This document shows positions 1-7,978 of a stretch of 61,601 nt of DNA, piece after piece. Source of the DNA: Geofilum rhodophaeum. Its GTDB lineage: Bacteria > Bacteroidota > Bacteroidia > Bacteroidales > Marinilabiliaceae. Location of the stretch: positions 1,465 to 63,065 of the forward strand of contig NZ_MWUJ01000018.1 in the NCBI RefSeq assembly GCF_002210225.1. Reading direction: 5' to 3'. Below the pieces are notes generated by a model. The model ran no database searches and was not told where the DNA came from. It was given only the letters and a program-made list of their open reading frames with translations. The translations under genes were made by a program, and so were the position numbers. The first letter of the stretch is position 1, and every line of letters starts with the position of its first letter.

Positions 1-13
1 CCATTTTTGTAGG

Positions 14-80
14 CCGTTGTCTGGCACCACTTCCGCTCCAGAGTCTGGCTTGAACAGCTGCATCTGCGCTTGGGTGAGTT
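14..80. repeat. Fragment of the palindromic repeat family
   Basis: The stretch contains the family words TAGGCCGTTGTCTGGCAC, CACTTCCGCTCCAGAGT and GCATCTGCGCTTGG, seen again near 9.6-10.0, 14.0-14.5 and 17.3-18.4 kb. It lies directly upstream of the UPF0175/PIN pair. The open frame through it is a by-product of the repeat, not a gene extension. Confidence 0.75.
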
Positions 81-219
81 GTTTTATGTGGCCTGCGTTT
101 TGTACAAGTGAGGGGTATTGGCAGAATGGAATTGTTATGATGGTAATTGATATTGGTTTGCTTACGCTTAGGAAAGATAAAAAGCAAAGCGGAATTTTAC
201 TATTGAAGGACAGATTGTG

Positions 220-227
220 TATATTTG
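220..227 (+). promoter_or_regulatory. Putative -7 promoter box of the UPF0175/PIN pair
   Basis: TATATTTG matches the Bacteroidota -7 consensus TAnnTTTG and lies 14 nt before the chosen ATG at 242. It supports the short start over the longer frame that runs back into the repeat. No convincing -33 TTTG was found at the usual distance. Confidence 0.45.
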
Positions 228-241
228 GTAAAAATGGCGTT

Positions 242-499
242 ATGAAAGGAACAATAAACATAGCATTTCCAGAGTCGCTTGCCAATTCGTTGAGAATGAG
301 TGAGGAGGAGTTTGGGCTTGAGGTTAAAACCAGTTCCTTGGTTAAGCTTTATGAATTAGGGAAAGTTTCATCTGGAGTAGCGGCAAGTGTTTTAGGATTA
401 TCGCGGTTGGAATTTTTAGAGTTGCTCTCAAAATACAAAGTCTCTGTTTTGGGAGCGTATGATTTGGATGATTTAAAGGAAGACATCGCAAATGCCTAA
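242..499 (+). CDS. UPF0175 family antitoxin
   Basis: The 85-residue product resembles the UPF0175 family, small helix-turn-helix-like proteins that act as antitoxins or DNA-binding partners of PIN toxins. Family hallmarks visible are an N-terminal strand (INIAFPESL), a helical part with KLYELGKVSSGVAA and the motif LGLSRLEFLELL near the C-terminus. The frame stays open upstream to 17, but that part is repeat sequence; the ATG at 242 gives the usual family length and follows a -7 box. It overlaps the next gene by 8 nt, as expected for a translationally coupled antitoxin-toxin pair. A second UPF0175 gene lies at 56804-57067. Confidence 0.8.
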   Translation: MKGTINIAFPESLANSLRMSEEEFGLEVKTSSLVKLYELGKVSSGVAASVLGLSRLEFLELLSKYKVSVLGAYDLDDLKEDIANA

Positions 500-974
500 A
501 GTTGTTTCCAATACTACTCCGATTATTTCTTTGCTTAAATTGAATCAGCTGGATTTGTTGAGGCGTCTTTATCAACAGATCCAGATTCCGTATGCTGTTT
601 ATCATGAAGTGGAAGCTGGAAAAGCAAAAGGGTTTTACAAAGACTTATCTGCTGTAAATTGGATAGAAATTGTTGAAATTAAAGACAAGCAAGCGGTGAA
701 GTATTTGCTTGACCTTGATGCAGGGGAGGCAGAGGCCATTATTTTGGCGTCTGAAATAAACGCAGACTTGATAATTCTTGATGAAAAACTTGGGCGTTAT
801 TATGCCAGGAATGCTGACCTAAGAGTCACTGGAACAATAGGGGTTTTGATTAAAGCTAAAACTGTAGGCCTAATATCTGAATTAAAGCCGCTCCTTAATG
901 AGTTGACAGATAAGGATGTCTGGATAAGTGAAAAGCTCAAGAACGAAATTTTGAAGATTGTAGGGGAAAATTAA
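492..974 (+). CDS. PIN-domain toxin, DUF3368 type
   Basis: The 160-residue protein has the PIN/VapC-like layout of the DUF3368 family: an N-terminal SNTTPIISLLK segment (family first acid position replaced by the SNxxP form), a central LDAGEAEAIILA motif with conserved acids, and LIILDEKLGRYYA carrying the third acidic cluster. PIN proteins are Mg2+-dependent ribonucleases. DUF3368 proteins commonly pair with UPF0175 proteins, and here the two genes overlap by 8 nt. The expected role is the toxin of a type II TA system, held inactive by the upstream gene product. The RNA target cannot be judged from sequence. Confidence 0.8.
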   Translation: MPKVVSNTTPIISLLKLNQLDLLRRLYQQIQIPYAVYHEVEAGKAKGFYKDLSAVNWIEIVEIKDKQAVKYLLDLDAGEAEAIILASEINADLIILDEKLGRYYARNADLRVTGTIGVLIKAKTVGLISELKPLLNELTDKDVWISEKLKNEILKIVGEN

Positions 975-999
975 TTTGTTTCCGGATGTGAAGTAAACC

Positions 1000-1020
1000 C
1001 GGGTGGTTGTGGTGCCACAC
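1000..1020. repeat. Single copy fragment of the 77-bp repeat
   Basis: GGGTGGTTGTGGTGCCACAC resembles the word GGGTGGTCGTGGTGCCATAC of the 77-bp direct repeats at 9.3 and 13.7 kb. It sits between the PIN gene and the following remnant, so the remnant's apparent N-terminus is repeat sequence. Confidence 0.55.
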
Positions 1021-1396
1021 CGCAAAAGAACCGGTGAAGGTTTATAGTGGGGACACCAAAGAGTATTATAAGGCAAATCGTGAAAGTCCCGATCGTATTC
1101 TGAAAGAAGTTATGGTTTTGCAGAACGATTTATATTTCTACGGGATTTGGGATGAGACCAATCCCCACAGTATTGAGTATATGTGGAGCTATGGGTTTAA
1201 GCTTTCAAATAAAACTGAAAGTACATTCAGTTATAAAGTTCCTGATTATCCGAATGCTCAAACTGATGATTATACCTGGGAGCGTGATAATGTTAAGTAT
1301 GATGAGAGTATTATATCTTGGGTGTTTGAAGACGACAGTAATCCTGAGGAATATTTTTACTCCGAGCTTACGCTTCACCGAAGATTTAAGGAATAA
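1007..1396 (+). CDS. Unrecognised protein, probably an N-terminally truncated remnant
   Basis: The 129-residue frame is not recognised. It is acidic and aromatic-rich (YFYGIWDE, WVFEDDS) with no signal peptide or membrane segment. Its first roughly 12 residues are encoded by a repeat fragment, which suggests that a longer gene was cut here and the present start is accidental. It ends in a clear strand-symmetric terminator hairpin 20 nt downstream, so the 3' end looks authentic. It could be the C-terminal part of a secreted or injected effector, but nothing in the sequence proves this. Confidence 0.4.
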   Translation: MWCHTAKEPVKVYSGDTKEYYKANRESPDRILKEVMVLQNDLYFYGIWDETNPHSIEYMWSYGFKLSNKTESTFSYKVPDYPNAQTDDYTWERDNVKYDESIISWVFEDDSNPEEYFYSELTLHRRFKE

Positions 1397-1415
1397 AGCA
1401 ATTTCTCGGGATTGT

Positions 1416-1452
1416 AAAAACAGCGGGCCATTATACGGTCCGCTGTTTTTTC
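1416..1452. terminator. Bidirectional rho-independent terminator
   Basis: A run of A, then CAGCGGGCC, a 7-nt loop, GGTCCGCTG and a run of T form a strong stem with one G-T pair that can work on both strands. It closes the remnant gene ending at 1396. Confidence 0.8.
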
Positions 1453-1633
1453 TTTGAGTGGGGTCAGGTGTGAGGCAGGGGATTAAAGGAAGTTGGGAAA
1501 ATGGTGAAAAAAGCTTGTGGGTAATTTGGTGGTTCAATTCTTGTTTTATACTTTTGGAACAAATAATTCGAAAAGCAAGTTTGACATTGCTTTGAAGTTG
1601 TTTTTGTACTTATTAAGTTTTGGTTTTGGATGG

Positions 1634-1677
1634 CATAAAGGCAGGTCGTTGAAGGACGTTTGCCTTTATGTTTTTTT
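1634..1677 (+). terminator. Terminator-like hairpin in the gap before oadG
   Basis: CATAAAGGCA pairs with TGCCTTTATG (10 bp, about 17-nt loop) and is followed by seven T residues. No gene is seen between this hairpin and the terminator at 1416-1452, so it may end a short untranslated transcript. The rest of the 1397-1841 gap holds only the oadG promoter region. Confidence 0.55.
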
Positions 1678-1802
1678 ATGCCCTTAGGTGAAGGATGGTA
1701 CAGTGTGAAATCGGATGGATTTGGGGTAATAAATTATCGGTTTTGGTGGGGTGTTTGTGTGGTTTGGTATGTATAAGCGGCTTTTTGCTTGATAACCTGA
1801 AC

Positions 1803-1810
1803 TATATTTG
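1803..1810 (+). promoter_or_regulatory. Putative -7 box of the oadGAB operon
   Basis: TATATTTG is a perfect TAnnTTTG match 31 nt before the oadG start codon, leaving room for a short leader. A TTTTTG run lies at 1782-1787, slightly closer than the usual -33 spacing. Confidence 0.45.
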
Positions 1811-1841
1811 CTAATATTGTGTACTTCTTTAATTATTAGCT

Positions 1842-2102
1842 ATGAGCGAAAATTTTCAGGAAGCACTTACCCTCATGGCGGTTGGTATGCTGACCGTGTT
1901 CGTAATACTTCTTTTGGTGGTAGTCCTGGGGAATGCCATAATTATGTTTGTCAACCGATTTTTTCCGGAAACGGAAAGTAAGTTAAGTAATACTTCTCCG
2001 CCCGGGCAGGTTGATCGCAAGCACCTGGCGGTTATTGCCGCTGCGGTATCGGTGGTTACCGGCGGGCGTGGGCGTGTGCTTAAGGTTGAAAAGGAGGGCT
2101 GA
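1842..2102 (+). CDS. oadG: Oxaloacetate decarboxylase gamma subunit
   Basis: This 86-residue protein has the OadG pattern: a short N-terminus, one transmembrane helix (about residues 12-37, GMLTVFVILLLVVVLGNAI), then a polar stretch and a conserved HLAVIAAAVSVVTGG segment near the C-terminus. In oxaloacetate or methylmalonyl-CoA decarboxylase pumps the gamma subunit anchors the alpha subunit to the membrane beta subunit. The genes for both follow directly (oadA, oadB), which makes the assignment firm. A 207-bp gap with palindromes separates it from oadA, longer than the 11-nt gap between oadA and oadB. Confidence 0.85.
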   Translation: MSENFQEALTLMAVGMLTVFVILLLVVVLGNAIIMFVNRFFPETESKLSNTSPPGQVDRKHLAVIAAAVSVVTGGRGRVLKVEKEG

Positions 2103-2258
2103 ACCGCATCTTCGTTGTGGTTTGCAGGAGCGATTCTTAGTTACTAAGGACCTTCGGAGAACCAAGAGATAGAAAAGGGGAAGGAAGCAGCCTCTTAAGG
2201 CGCGTTTAATTCAGCTGGTATTCCTGTTGCTTTTATCGGAATTTGAATTGTGGCGTTT

Positions 2259-2291
2259 GTCCCCCCGGGGGACAGATTATATGCATATAAT
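2259..2291. promoter_or_regulatory. Two adjacent palindromes upstream of oadA
   Basis: GTCCCCC-C-GGGGGAC (2259-2273) is followed by the perfect 16-bp palindrome ATTATATGCATATAAT (2276-2291), 18 nt before the oadA ATG. Position and symmetry suggest an operator or an RNA hairpin controlling oadAB, but no regulator is identified. Confidence 0.4.
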
Positions 2292-2309
2292 TTACTAAGT
2301 TTTACCATT

Positions 2310-4190
2310 ATGGGAAGAAAAATAAAATTCTCTCTGTTGTACAGAGATATGTGGCAATCGTCGGGCAAGTACGTACCCCGTCTCGATCAGTTGGAGCAAG
2401 TGGCTCCGCACATTGTGGACATGGGTTGTTTTGCCCGGGTTGAAACCAATGGCGGAGGTTTTGAGCAGATTAATTTGTTGTTTGGGGAGAATCCGAACAA
2501 GGCGGTAAGGGCCTGGACGAAGCCTTTTAAGGATGCGGGCATACAGACGCACATGCTGGAACGTGCCCTCAACGGGATTCGTATGTCGCCCGTGCCGGCG
2601 GACGTCCGCCGGCTCATGTTTAAGGTGAAGAAATTGCAGGGCACCGACATTGCCCGTTCTTTTTGTGGACTCAACGATCCGCGCAACATTATCGATTCCA
2701 TCAAATACGCCAAAGAGGGCGGCATGATTGCCCAGGCGGCCATGAGTATTTCGTACTCCAAGGTGCATACGGTGAAATATTACACCCAACTGGCCGATGA
2801 GCTGGTTGCTGCCGGTGCCGATGAGATTTGTCTCAAGGACATGGCTGGTGTGGCGCGCCCCGCCTGGTTGGGCGAGATTGTGAAACAAATACGGAGCAAG
2901 CATACCGACATTCCTTTGACTTATCACGGACATGCGGGACCGGGTTTTCAGGTGGCCACCATTTTGGAGGTGTGTCGCGCCGGGGTCGATTACATCGACG
3001 TCGCCATGGAGCCCCTGTCGTGGGGTACGGGGCATGCCGACCTGCTGACCATACAGGCCATGCTTAAGGATGCGGGCTTTGAGGTGCCCGACATCAATAT
3101 GAAGGCTTACATGAAGGTGCGGAGCTTGACCCAGTCGTTCATGGACGATTTTCTGGGCTATTTCATCAGTCCCAAAAACCGCCTGATGAACTCCCTCTTG
3201 ATTGGTCCCGGTTTGCCCGGCGGCATGATGGGCTCGCTCATGGCCGACCTGCAAAACAATCTGGCCAGTCTCAATAAGTGGAAGCGCAAGAACAATCAGC
3301 CTGAGCTGAGTGAGGACGAGCTGTTGGTGAAGCTCTTCGATGAGGTGGAATACGCCTGGCCCAAGTTGGGCTATCCGCCGCTGGTTACCCCTTTCAGTCA
3401 GTACGTGAAAAACGTGGCCCTGATGAATGTGATTCAGATGGAGAAGGGCGGCGAGCGTTGGAGTATGATTGCCGACAACATCTGGGACATGGTATTGGGC
3501 AAGAGCGGTCGCCTCCCCGGTAAGCTGGGCGAGGAGATTCTGGCTTTGGCTAAGAAGGAGGGACGAGAGTTTTACGAGGGCCATCCTCAGGACCCTTATC
3601 CCGATGCGCTGGATACCTTCCGCAAGGAAATGGACGAAAACGGCTGGGATTACGGTCAGGATGACGAGGAGTTGCTGGAGCTGGCCATGCACCCCGAGCA
3701 GTACCGTCGCTACAAGTCGGGTGCTGCTAAGGGTGATTTTGAGAAGGATTTGGCGGCTGCCAAGGCCGAGGCTGCTTCGGAAGGAGCCGGTGCCGGTGCT
3801 GCTGCCCCTGTGGCTCAGCCTTCTACCATGCATATTGAGGTGGACGGACAGAAATACCGGGTGCGTGTGAGCTACGGCGACGAGGTCGGAGCCGGAGATG
3901 CTCCGGAAAGTGCTGCGGCACCTGCCGCAGCTTCCAGTCCCAATTCCGCTTCAGGTACCGGTGAACCCGTGGTTTCGCCCCTCGAAGGTAAATTTTACTT
4001 TACCAAAGACAGCAGCGAAACGCCCATTAAGGAAGGCGATCGGGTGCAGGAGGGCGATGTTGTGGGCTATGTGGAGGCGATGAAGACCTACAATGCCGTT
4101 AAGTTTGACAAGGCCGGAACGGTTCAGAAAATTGTCGTGAGCAATGGGGCCGATGTGGACGAGGACGATGTATTGGTTATGCTTTCCTAA
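2310..4190 (+). CDS. oadA: Oxaloacetate decarboxylase alpha subunit (biotin carboxyltransferase)
   Basis: The 626-residue protein transfers the carboxyl group of oxaloacetate to biotin. The N-terminal carboxyltransferase TIM barrel starts RDMWQSSG and contains the metal and lysine motifs (ICLKDMAG, YHGHAGPG, GTGHADLL), followed by the conserved PYC_OADA helical region. An Ala/Pro-rich linker (about residues 505-560) leads to a biotinyl domain with EAMKTYN; the biotinylated lysine is about residue 592. The ATG at 2310 is preferred to an upstream in-frame codon at 2250 because homologues begin at MGRKIKF and the upstream part covers palindromes. It lies 11 nt before oadB. Methylmalonyl-CoA decarboxylase alpha subunits are built alike, so the acid substrate is not fully certain. 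Confidence 0.93.
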   Translation: MGRKIKFSLLYRDMWQSSGKYVPRLDQLEQVAPHIVDMGCFARVETNGGGFEQINLLFGENPNKAVRAWTKPFKDAGIQTHMLERALNGIRMSPVPADVRRLMFKVKKLQGTDIARSFCGLNDPRNIIDSIKYAKEGGMIAQAAMSISYSKVHTVKYYTQLADELVAAGADEICLKDMAGVARPAWLGEIVKQIRSKHTDIPLTYHGHAGPGFQVATILEVCRAGVDYIDVAMEPLSWGTGHADLLTIQAMLKDAGFEVPDINMKAYMKVRSLTQSFMDDFLGYFISPKNRLMNSLLIGPGLPGGMMGSLMADLQNNLASLNKWKRKNNQPELSEDELLVKLFDEVEYAWPKLGYPPLVTPFSQYVKNVALMNVIQMEKGGERWSMIADNIWDMVLGKSGRLPGKLGEEILALAKKEGREFYEGHPQDPYPDALDTFRKEMDENGWDYGQDDEELLELAMHPEQYRRYKSGAAKGDFEKDLAAAKAEAASEGAGAGAAAPVAQPSTMHIEVDGQKYRVRVSYGDEVGAGDAPESAAAPAAASSPNSASGTGEPVVSPLEGKFYFTKDSSETPIKEGDRVQEGDVVGYVEAMKTYNAVKFDKAGTVQKIVVSNGADVDEDDVLVMLS

Positions 4191-4201
4191 ACCCAAGAGA
4201 T

Positions 4202-5413
4202 ATGCACATACTGGAAGAATTATATGAAATGACTGCTTTTAGCTCCCTTGGTCAGCAGCCCGGGGTCCTGCTGATGTTGTTGGTGGGCTTTGTGTTGCTG
4301 TATTTGGGGATTGCTAAAAAGTACGAGCCCTTGTTGCTTGTACCCATAGGCTTTGGCGTAATTTTGGCCAACCTGCCGGGTGGGGGCATGGGCGTGGTGT
4401 CTGCGGACCTGATTCATTTGCCGAACGACAGGTATATGAACCTGTTTGAGATTGGCAGTGAATACGGGATCATGAACTACCTGTATTATGCGCTGATTAA
4501 GACCGGGTTTTTGCCGCCCATTATTTTTATGGGGGTAGGAGCCCTGACCGATTTTGGTCCCATGCTGCGTAACCTGCGCCTGGCCTTTTTCGGGGCCGCT
4601 GCGCAAATTGGAATTTTTACGGTTTTGCTGGGTGCCATTGCTATGGGTTTTACCCCTCAGGAAGCCGGTTCGCTGGGCATCATCGGCGGTGCCGACGGTC
4701 CCACCGCCATCTACACCACCATTATGTTGGCTCCGCATTTGCTGGGCCCCATTGCCATTGCGGCCTATTCGTACATGGCGCTGGTGCCGGTGATTATTCC
4801 CTTGGTGGCTAAGGCCTTAATGACCAAAAAGGAGTTTAAAATCAATATGAAGCAGCAGGATAAGCTGTATCCGCCCAAGCACAAAATCAAAAACCTGAAA
4901 CTGGCTAAGATTTTGTTTCCCATTATACTGGGTGTGGTGGTGGCCTTCTTTGTGCCTTCTTCGGTGCCGCTTTTGGGTATGCTCTTGTTCGGAAACCTCA
5001 TTAAAGAGCTGGGCAGCATCACCAGTCGCCTGGCCGATGCCGCTACCGGTCCCATCATGAACACCGCCACCATCTTTTTGGGGCTGGCCGTTGGGGCCAC
5101 CATGACCCACGATGTGTTTCTGAAGGGACAAACCCTGGGCATTATTGTCGGTGGTTTCCTGGCCTTTGCCATAAGCATAGCCGGTGGTATTTTGGCTGTG
5201 AAGGCGTACAACCTGTTCAGTAAAAAGAAAATTAATCCCCTGATTGGGGCTACGGGACTGAGTGCGGTGCCCATGGCCTCGCGGGTGGCCAATGAGCTGG
5301 CGCTGAAATACGACAGCAGCAACCACGTTTTGCAGTATTGTATGGCCTCCAACATTTCGGGAGTAATTGGCTCGGCCGTTGCTGCGGGCGTGCTGATATC
5401 CATGCTGCAGTAG
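4202..5413 (+). CDS. oadB: Oxaloacetate decarboxylase beta subunit (sodium pump)
   Basis: The 403-residue integral membrane protein has about ten hydrophobic segments and the conserved GIIGGADGPTAIY motif around residue 163, whose aspartate is needed for Na+ transport and decarboxylation of carboxybiotin. Length matches OadB/MmdB family members. With OadA and OadG it forms a membrane complex that exports Na+ at the cost of decarboxylation, typical of anaerobic energy metabolism. A second ATG lies at 4230, but the first start has a fitting gap to oadA. The stop codon is followed after 1 nt by the next frame, suggesting co-transcription. Confidence 0.93.
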   Translation: MHILEELYEMTAFSSLGQQPGVLLMLLVGFVLLYLGIAKKYEPLLLVPIGFGVILANLPGGGMGVVSADLIHLPNDRYMNLFEIGSEYGIMNYLYYALIKTGFLPPIIFMGVGALTDFGPMLRNLRLAFFGAAAQIGIFTVLLGAIAMGFTPQEAGSLGIIGGADGPTAIYTTIMLAPHLLGPIAIAAYSYMALVPVIIPLVAKALMTKKEFKINMKQQDKLYPPKHKIKNLKLAKILFPIILGVVVAFFVPSSVPLLGMLLFGNLIKELGSITSRLADAATGPIMNTATIFLGLAVGATMTHDVFLKGQTLGIIVGGFLAFAISIAGGILAVKAYNLFSKKKINPLIGATGLSAVPMASRVANELALKYDSSNHVLQYCMASNISGVIGSAVAAGVLISMLQ

Positions 5414-5414
5414 T

Positions 5415-6530
5415 TTGGAGTCGACGCTTAAATATTTTCAGACCCTGATGGCTCTTTCGGCCGAACAGCCATTTGTGCTTCGTGCCCATCCGCTGGCCTG
5501 GGACGATGCGGCGGAGATGGACCGTTTGGTGGAGATGGCCGAGCGGAGCGGGGTGGTGGCCTGGTGCTTTCACCGGCTGTTGCAGCAGGAGGGACTGGCG
5601 CAGGAGCTGCCGCTCCTGGCCGAAAGGATGAAGAAGCGCTACATGGCCATTCTCATCGACAACCAACAGCGCTTGCGGCTCTACCATCACCTGAAACAGC
5701 TTTTCGACGCACACGACATTCCCTTTGTGCTGCTGAAAGGCATGGCACTGGCCTTTACGGTCTACCCCGATGAGGCTTTGCGGCCGATGGGCGACCTGGA
5801 CTTGCTGGTGCCGCCAAAGGATGTGTTGCGTGCCCGCGATTTGCTTTTGCAGGAGGGGGCGCGCAGTTCACATGTGCCCATGAGCGACTGGCATGAACTG
5901 CACAATGCGCATGTGCGGGCCATGGTGTTGCCGCCCTTTAAATACCTGATTGAAATCCATTCGAAGCTCTACGCCACGGGCAGTCCCTACTTGCCCAAAG
6001 AGCGTCGCTGGCAGGAACTGGCAACGGAGAAACAGGGGAGTATGGGTACCTTCCCGGTACTGCGGGAGGCCTGGCTGCTGTACCATTTGTGCACGCATTT
6101 GTATTATGGCTATCAGATGGGCGGTCTTCGTCTGGGCTGGCTGGTTGATGTGGCGCGCGTGTTGGAGCAGGCGGAGGATGCTGCAGCGTTGGTGGAGGAG
6201 ACGCTGGCTTTGCACAAATCGGCCCGCAAGGCGCTGGTCCGCACCCTGGGTTGGGTGCAGCCTTTAACGAGCACCGGGGTGCAGATGGCTTTGGAAGCCT
6301 GGCGCGTTGAGTTTGTTGATTTTCCGTCCTTAGGCATTTTTATGTCGGCGAAGGGGGAGGAGGATTTGCACCGGCTTATTGTGTTGCGGAATTTGTGGCA
6401 TACGCCGGGTTTGAAGAACAAGCTGCTGGGTGTGTGGTATCAGCTGTTTCCTTCTGCGGCGTATATGCGGCATTATTTTGGGGAGGGGCCGTGGTGGAGG
6501 CGGCATTTAAAGCGGTGGGGGTGGTCGTAG
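5415..6530 (+). CDS. Nucleotidyltransferase-fold protein (NTP_transf_5 type)
   Basis: The product (371 residues from a TTG at 5415, or 360 from the ATG at 5448) matches the uncharacterised NTP_transf_5 (PF14907) pattern: PFVLLKGMALA, then the metal motif RPMGDLDLLVP, and an all-helical C-terminal half rich in Trp and His. The family has a nucleotidyltransferase fold and often occurs in polysaccharide or peptide-modification loci; its substrate is unknown. It starts right after the oadB stop, so it may be the last gene of the oad operon, although no functional link is known. The ATG at 5448 is an equally plausible start. Confidence 0.7.
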   Translation: MESTLKYFQTLMALSAEQPFVLRAHPLAWDDAAEMDRLVEMAERSGVVAWCFHRLLQQEGLAQELPLLAERMKKRYMAILIDNQQRLRLYHHLKQLFDAHDIPFVLLKGMALAFTVYPDEALRPMGDLDLLVPPKDVLRARDLLLQEGARSSHVPMSDWHELHNAHVRAMVLPPFKYLIEIHSKLYATGSPYLPKERRWQELATEKQGSMGTFPVLREAWLLYHLCTHLYYGYQMGGLRLGWLVDVARVLEQAEDAAALVEETLALHKSARKALVRTLGWVQPLTSTGVQMALEAWRVEFVDFPSLGIFMSAKGEEDLHRLIVLRNLWHTPGLKNKLLGVWYQLFPSAAYMRHYFGEGPWWRRHLKRWGWS

Positions 6531-6905
6531 TGCAGAACTGTGGCTGACATAAAAGCAGCTTTGCGGTGTTTATTGGGTGCGCTCGTGTTAATGGTTCTGC
6601 GCTGTCGCTTTTTTTTGCGCTCTCAGTCGTTCCGCTAAAATTCTTGAACTCGCCTTCGGCTCAGACAGCAAGAATTTTTTACGCTGCTCTCCTTTTCGCT
6701 TTTTTCAAAAAAAATCTAAGGCTTGACCCATTAACACTTCGCTGTGCCTGGCATCAACACCGGGTGCCGCCACTTTTCTGAAGGCAGCTGTTCTACACTA
6801 CTTCCCTTCCAGAGTTTGGCTTGATGGTGCACATCTGCGCTTGGACGAGTTGTTTGCTGAAGGTCTCTATCTGGCACCACTTCCCCTCCAGAGCTGAGGG
6901 GCGGT
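6531..6905. repeat. Palindromic repeat region with inner-arm type TTCTTG
   Basis: The gap between the nucleotidyltransferase gene and the GNAT gene holds a hairpin at 6637-6678 whose arms AAAATTCTTG and CAAGAATTTT flank the conserved core GAACTCGCCTTCGGCTCAGA. It is followed by partly eroded family sequence and the words CTACTTCCCTTCCAGAGT and ATCTGCGCTTGGACGAG (6798-6855) and CACCACTTCCCCTCCAGAG (6877-6895). No gene was found here. Confidence 0.75.
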
Positions 6906-6950
6906 TTGAGGTGGGAGAATGCTTTGTTTTACAGGGTAATAGGATTGCCT

Positions 6951-7556
6951 TTATCTTTCAACAGAGAGACTTAATAAATCAAAATACATCATTCTCGTCT
7001 TTAGTTCTTCTGCATACTCTTTGCCAATATATTCCTTCTCTTGGTTTTCAGAGGAGAATAAGAATTCAAAGTCGTTTTTTTTGTAGTATTTTATTGCTCG
7101 AGAATTATTATAGGCATCAACGACAATAAATCTACAGCCCGTTTTGTTTAATGGGTCAATAAACCAGGCTTTTATGAAATCCATTAATTGTGAACCAACA
7201 CCTCCACAGCTGAACCGTGAATCGACTCCAAGTCGTCCGATTAATACTGCCGGATAACTTTTTCGTTGCTTATTGCGAGGGATTTCTTTATTAACTTTCT
7301 TTTTACGGCTATTAGGGAGATCATCTGCTTTTAAACTATCGTTTGAAACAGTGAACATGCAAACTATATTTTTTTTATCCTCATCAAGGACAAAAGCATA
7401 AGTTTTACCCAGTAAGTCTATAGAATACTTTATTGCATCTTGTTTGAAGAACTCATTTAAGTCATTATTGTTGCAATCAAACCCGTTTAAATCTATCTGA
7501 TCTATATTATCAGATAAAGAACCAAAAGAACAATCATCAAATAGACTGATAGACAT
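6951..7556 (-). CDS. GNAT-family acetyltransferase, probable TA toxin
   Basis: The 201-residue protein has the GNAT acetyl-CoA fold: ending strand/helix motif AVLIGRLGVDSRFSCGGVG with the R-x-x-G-x-G-type pyrophosphate loop degenerated to SCGGVGSQL, and a C-terminal ARAIKYYKK-like segment (NNSRAIKYYKKNDFE) typical of the family. The extended N-terminus and size fit the TacT-like toxins that acetylate aminoacyl-tRNA. A 49-residue highly basic gene begins the transcript 9 nt upstream, as in toxin-antitoxin pairs, although classical TacA antitoxins are larger ribbon-helix-helix proteins. The pair is flanked by palindromic repeats. Confidence 0.75.
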   Translation of the reverse strand: MSISLFDDCSFGSLSDNIDQIDLNGFDCNNNDLNEFFKQDAIKYSIDLLGKTYAFVLDEDKKNIVCMFTVSNDSLKADDLPNSRKKKVNKEIPRNKQRKSYPAVLIGRLGVDSRFSCGGVGSQLMDFIKAWFIDPLNKTGCRFIVVDAYNNSRAIKYYKKNDFEFLFSSENQEKEYIGKEYAEELKTRMMYFDLLSLSVER

Positions 7557-7565
7557 GTTTTTGGG

Positions 7566-7715
7566 TTACAAGGGTTTTTTAAGAATTTTTCGTGCAATCT
7601 CAACCTGTTTGGAGAAGTCTTTTTTAGGGCTTTGCTCTACTTTCTTCACCTTTTTTAAAAATCGAGTTGCACTCTCGCCTTTTAAAACTGGGGTTGATTT
7701 TATTTCTAATGCCAT
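7566..7715 (-). CDS. Small basic protein, probable antitoxin of the GNAT protein
   Basis: A 49-codon gene starts at an ATG at 7715 (MALEIKSTPVLKGESATRFL) and stops at 7566, only 9 nt before the GNAT start. It is lysine-rich with predicted helices and no membrane segment. The MALEIKSTPVLKGESA opening is typical of short antitoxin-like proteins encoded upstream of GNAT toxins in Bacteroidota, and the spacing implies one transcript. Assignment rests on context and on this opening; binding to the GNAT protein is inferred. Confidence 0.65.
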   Translation of the reverse strand: MALEIKSTPVLKGESATRFLKKVKKVEQSPKKDFSKQVEIARKILKKPL

Positions 7716-7806
7716 ATTCCTAAAGTTTTCTTATTGCAAAGATATAATTAATCCTTAAATGGCGGGCATCATTATTTTTAAGCCTGACGTAGTACAATTG
7801 TTATTA

Positions 7807-7978
7807 TCCTGGCTTGATGTGTACCAACTGCGCCTTCACTTATTTCCGGAGCCTTTGCTTCGTTCACTAACGGAAACATTCAGAGGCTTAAACAGCACAC
7901 ATCTGCGCTTGGACGAGTTGTTTGCTGGAGGTCGCTATCTGGCACCACTTCCGTTCCGGAGTTTTTTAGGACGGTGGG
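7807..7978. repeat. Palindromic repeat copy with shortened interior
   Basis: The copy carries the outer arm words GATGTGT (7816) and ACACATC with the family segments TTATTTCCGGAGCCTTTG, ATCTGCGCTTGGACGAG and GGCACCACTTCCGTTCCGGAG. The inner hairpin core is missing, so this looks like a deletion derivative. It separates the GNAT pair from the ATPase gene. Confidence 0.7.

Noticed and set aside
2295-3833. Long open frame of 512 codons antisense to oadA
   Set aside because: It mirrors a GC-rich, well-conserved gene and has no recognisable domain; such antisense frames are common by chance.
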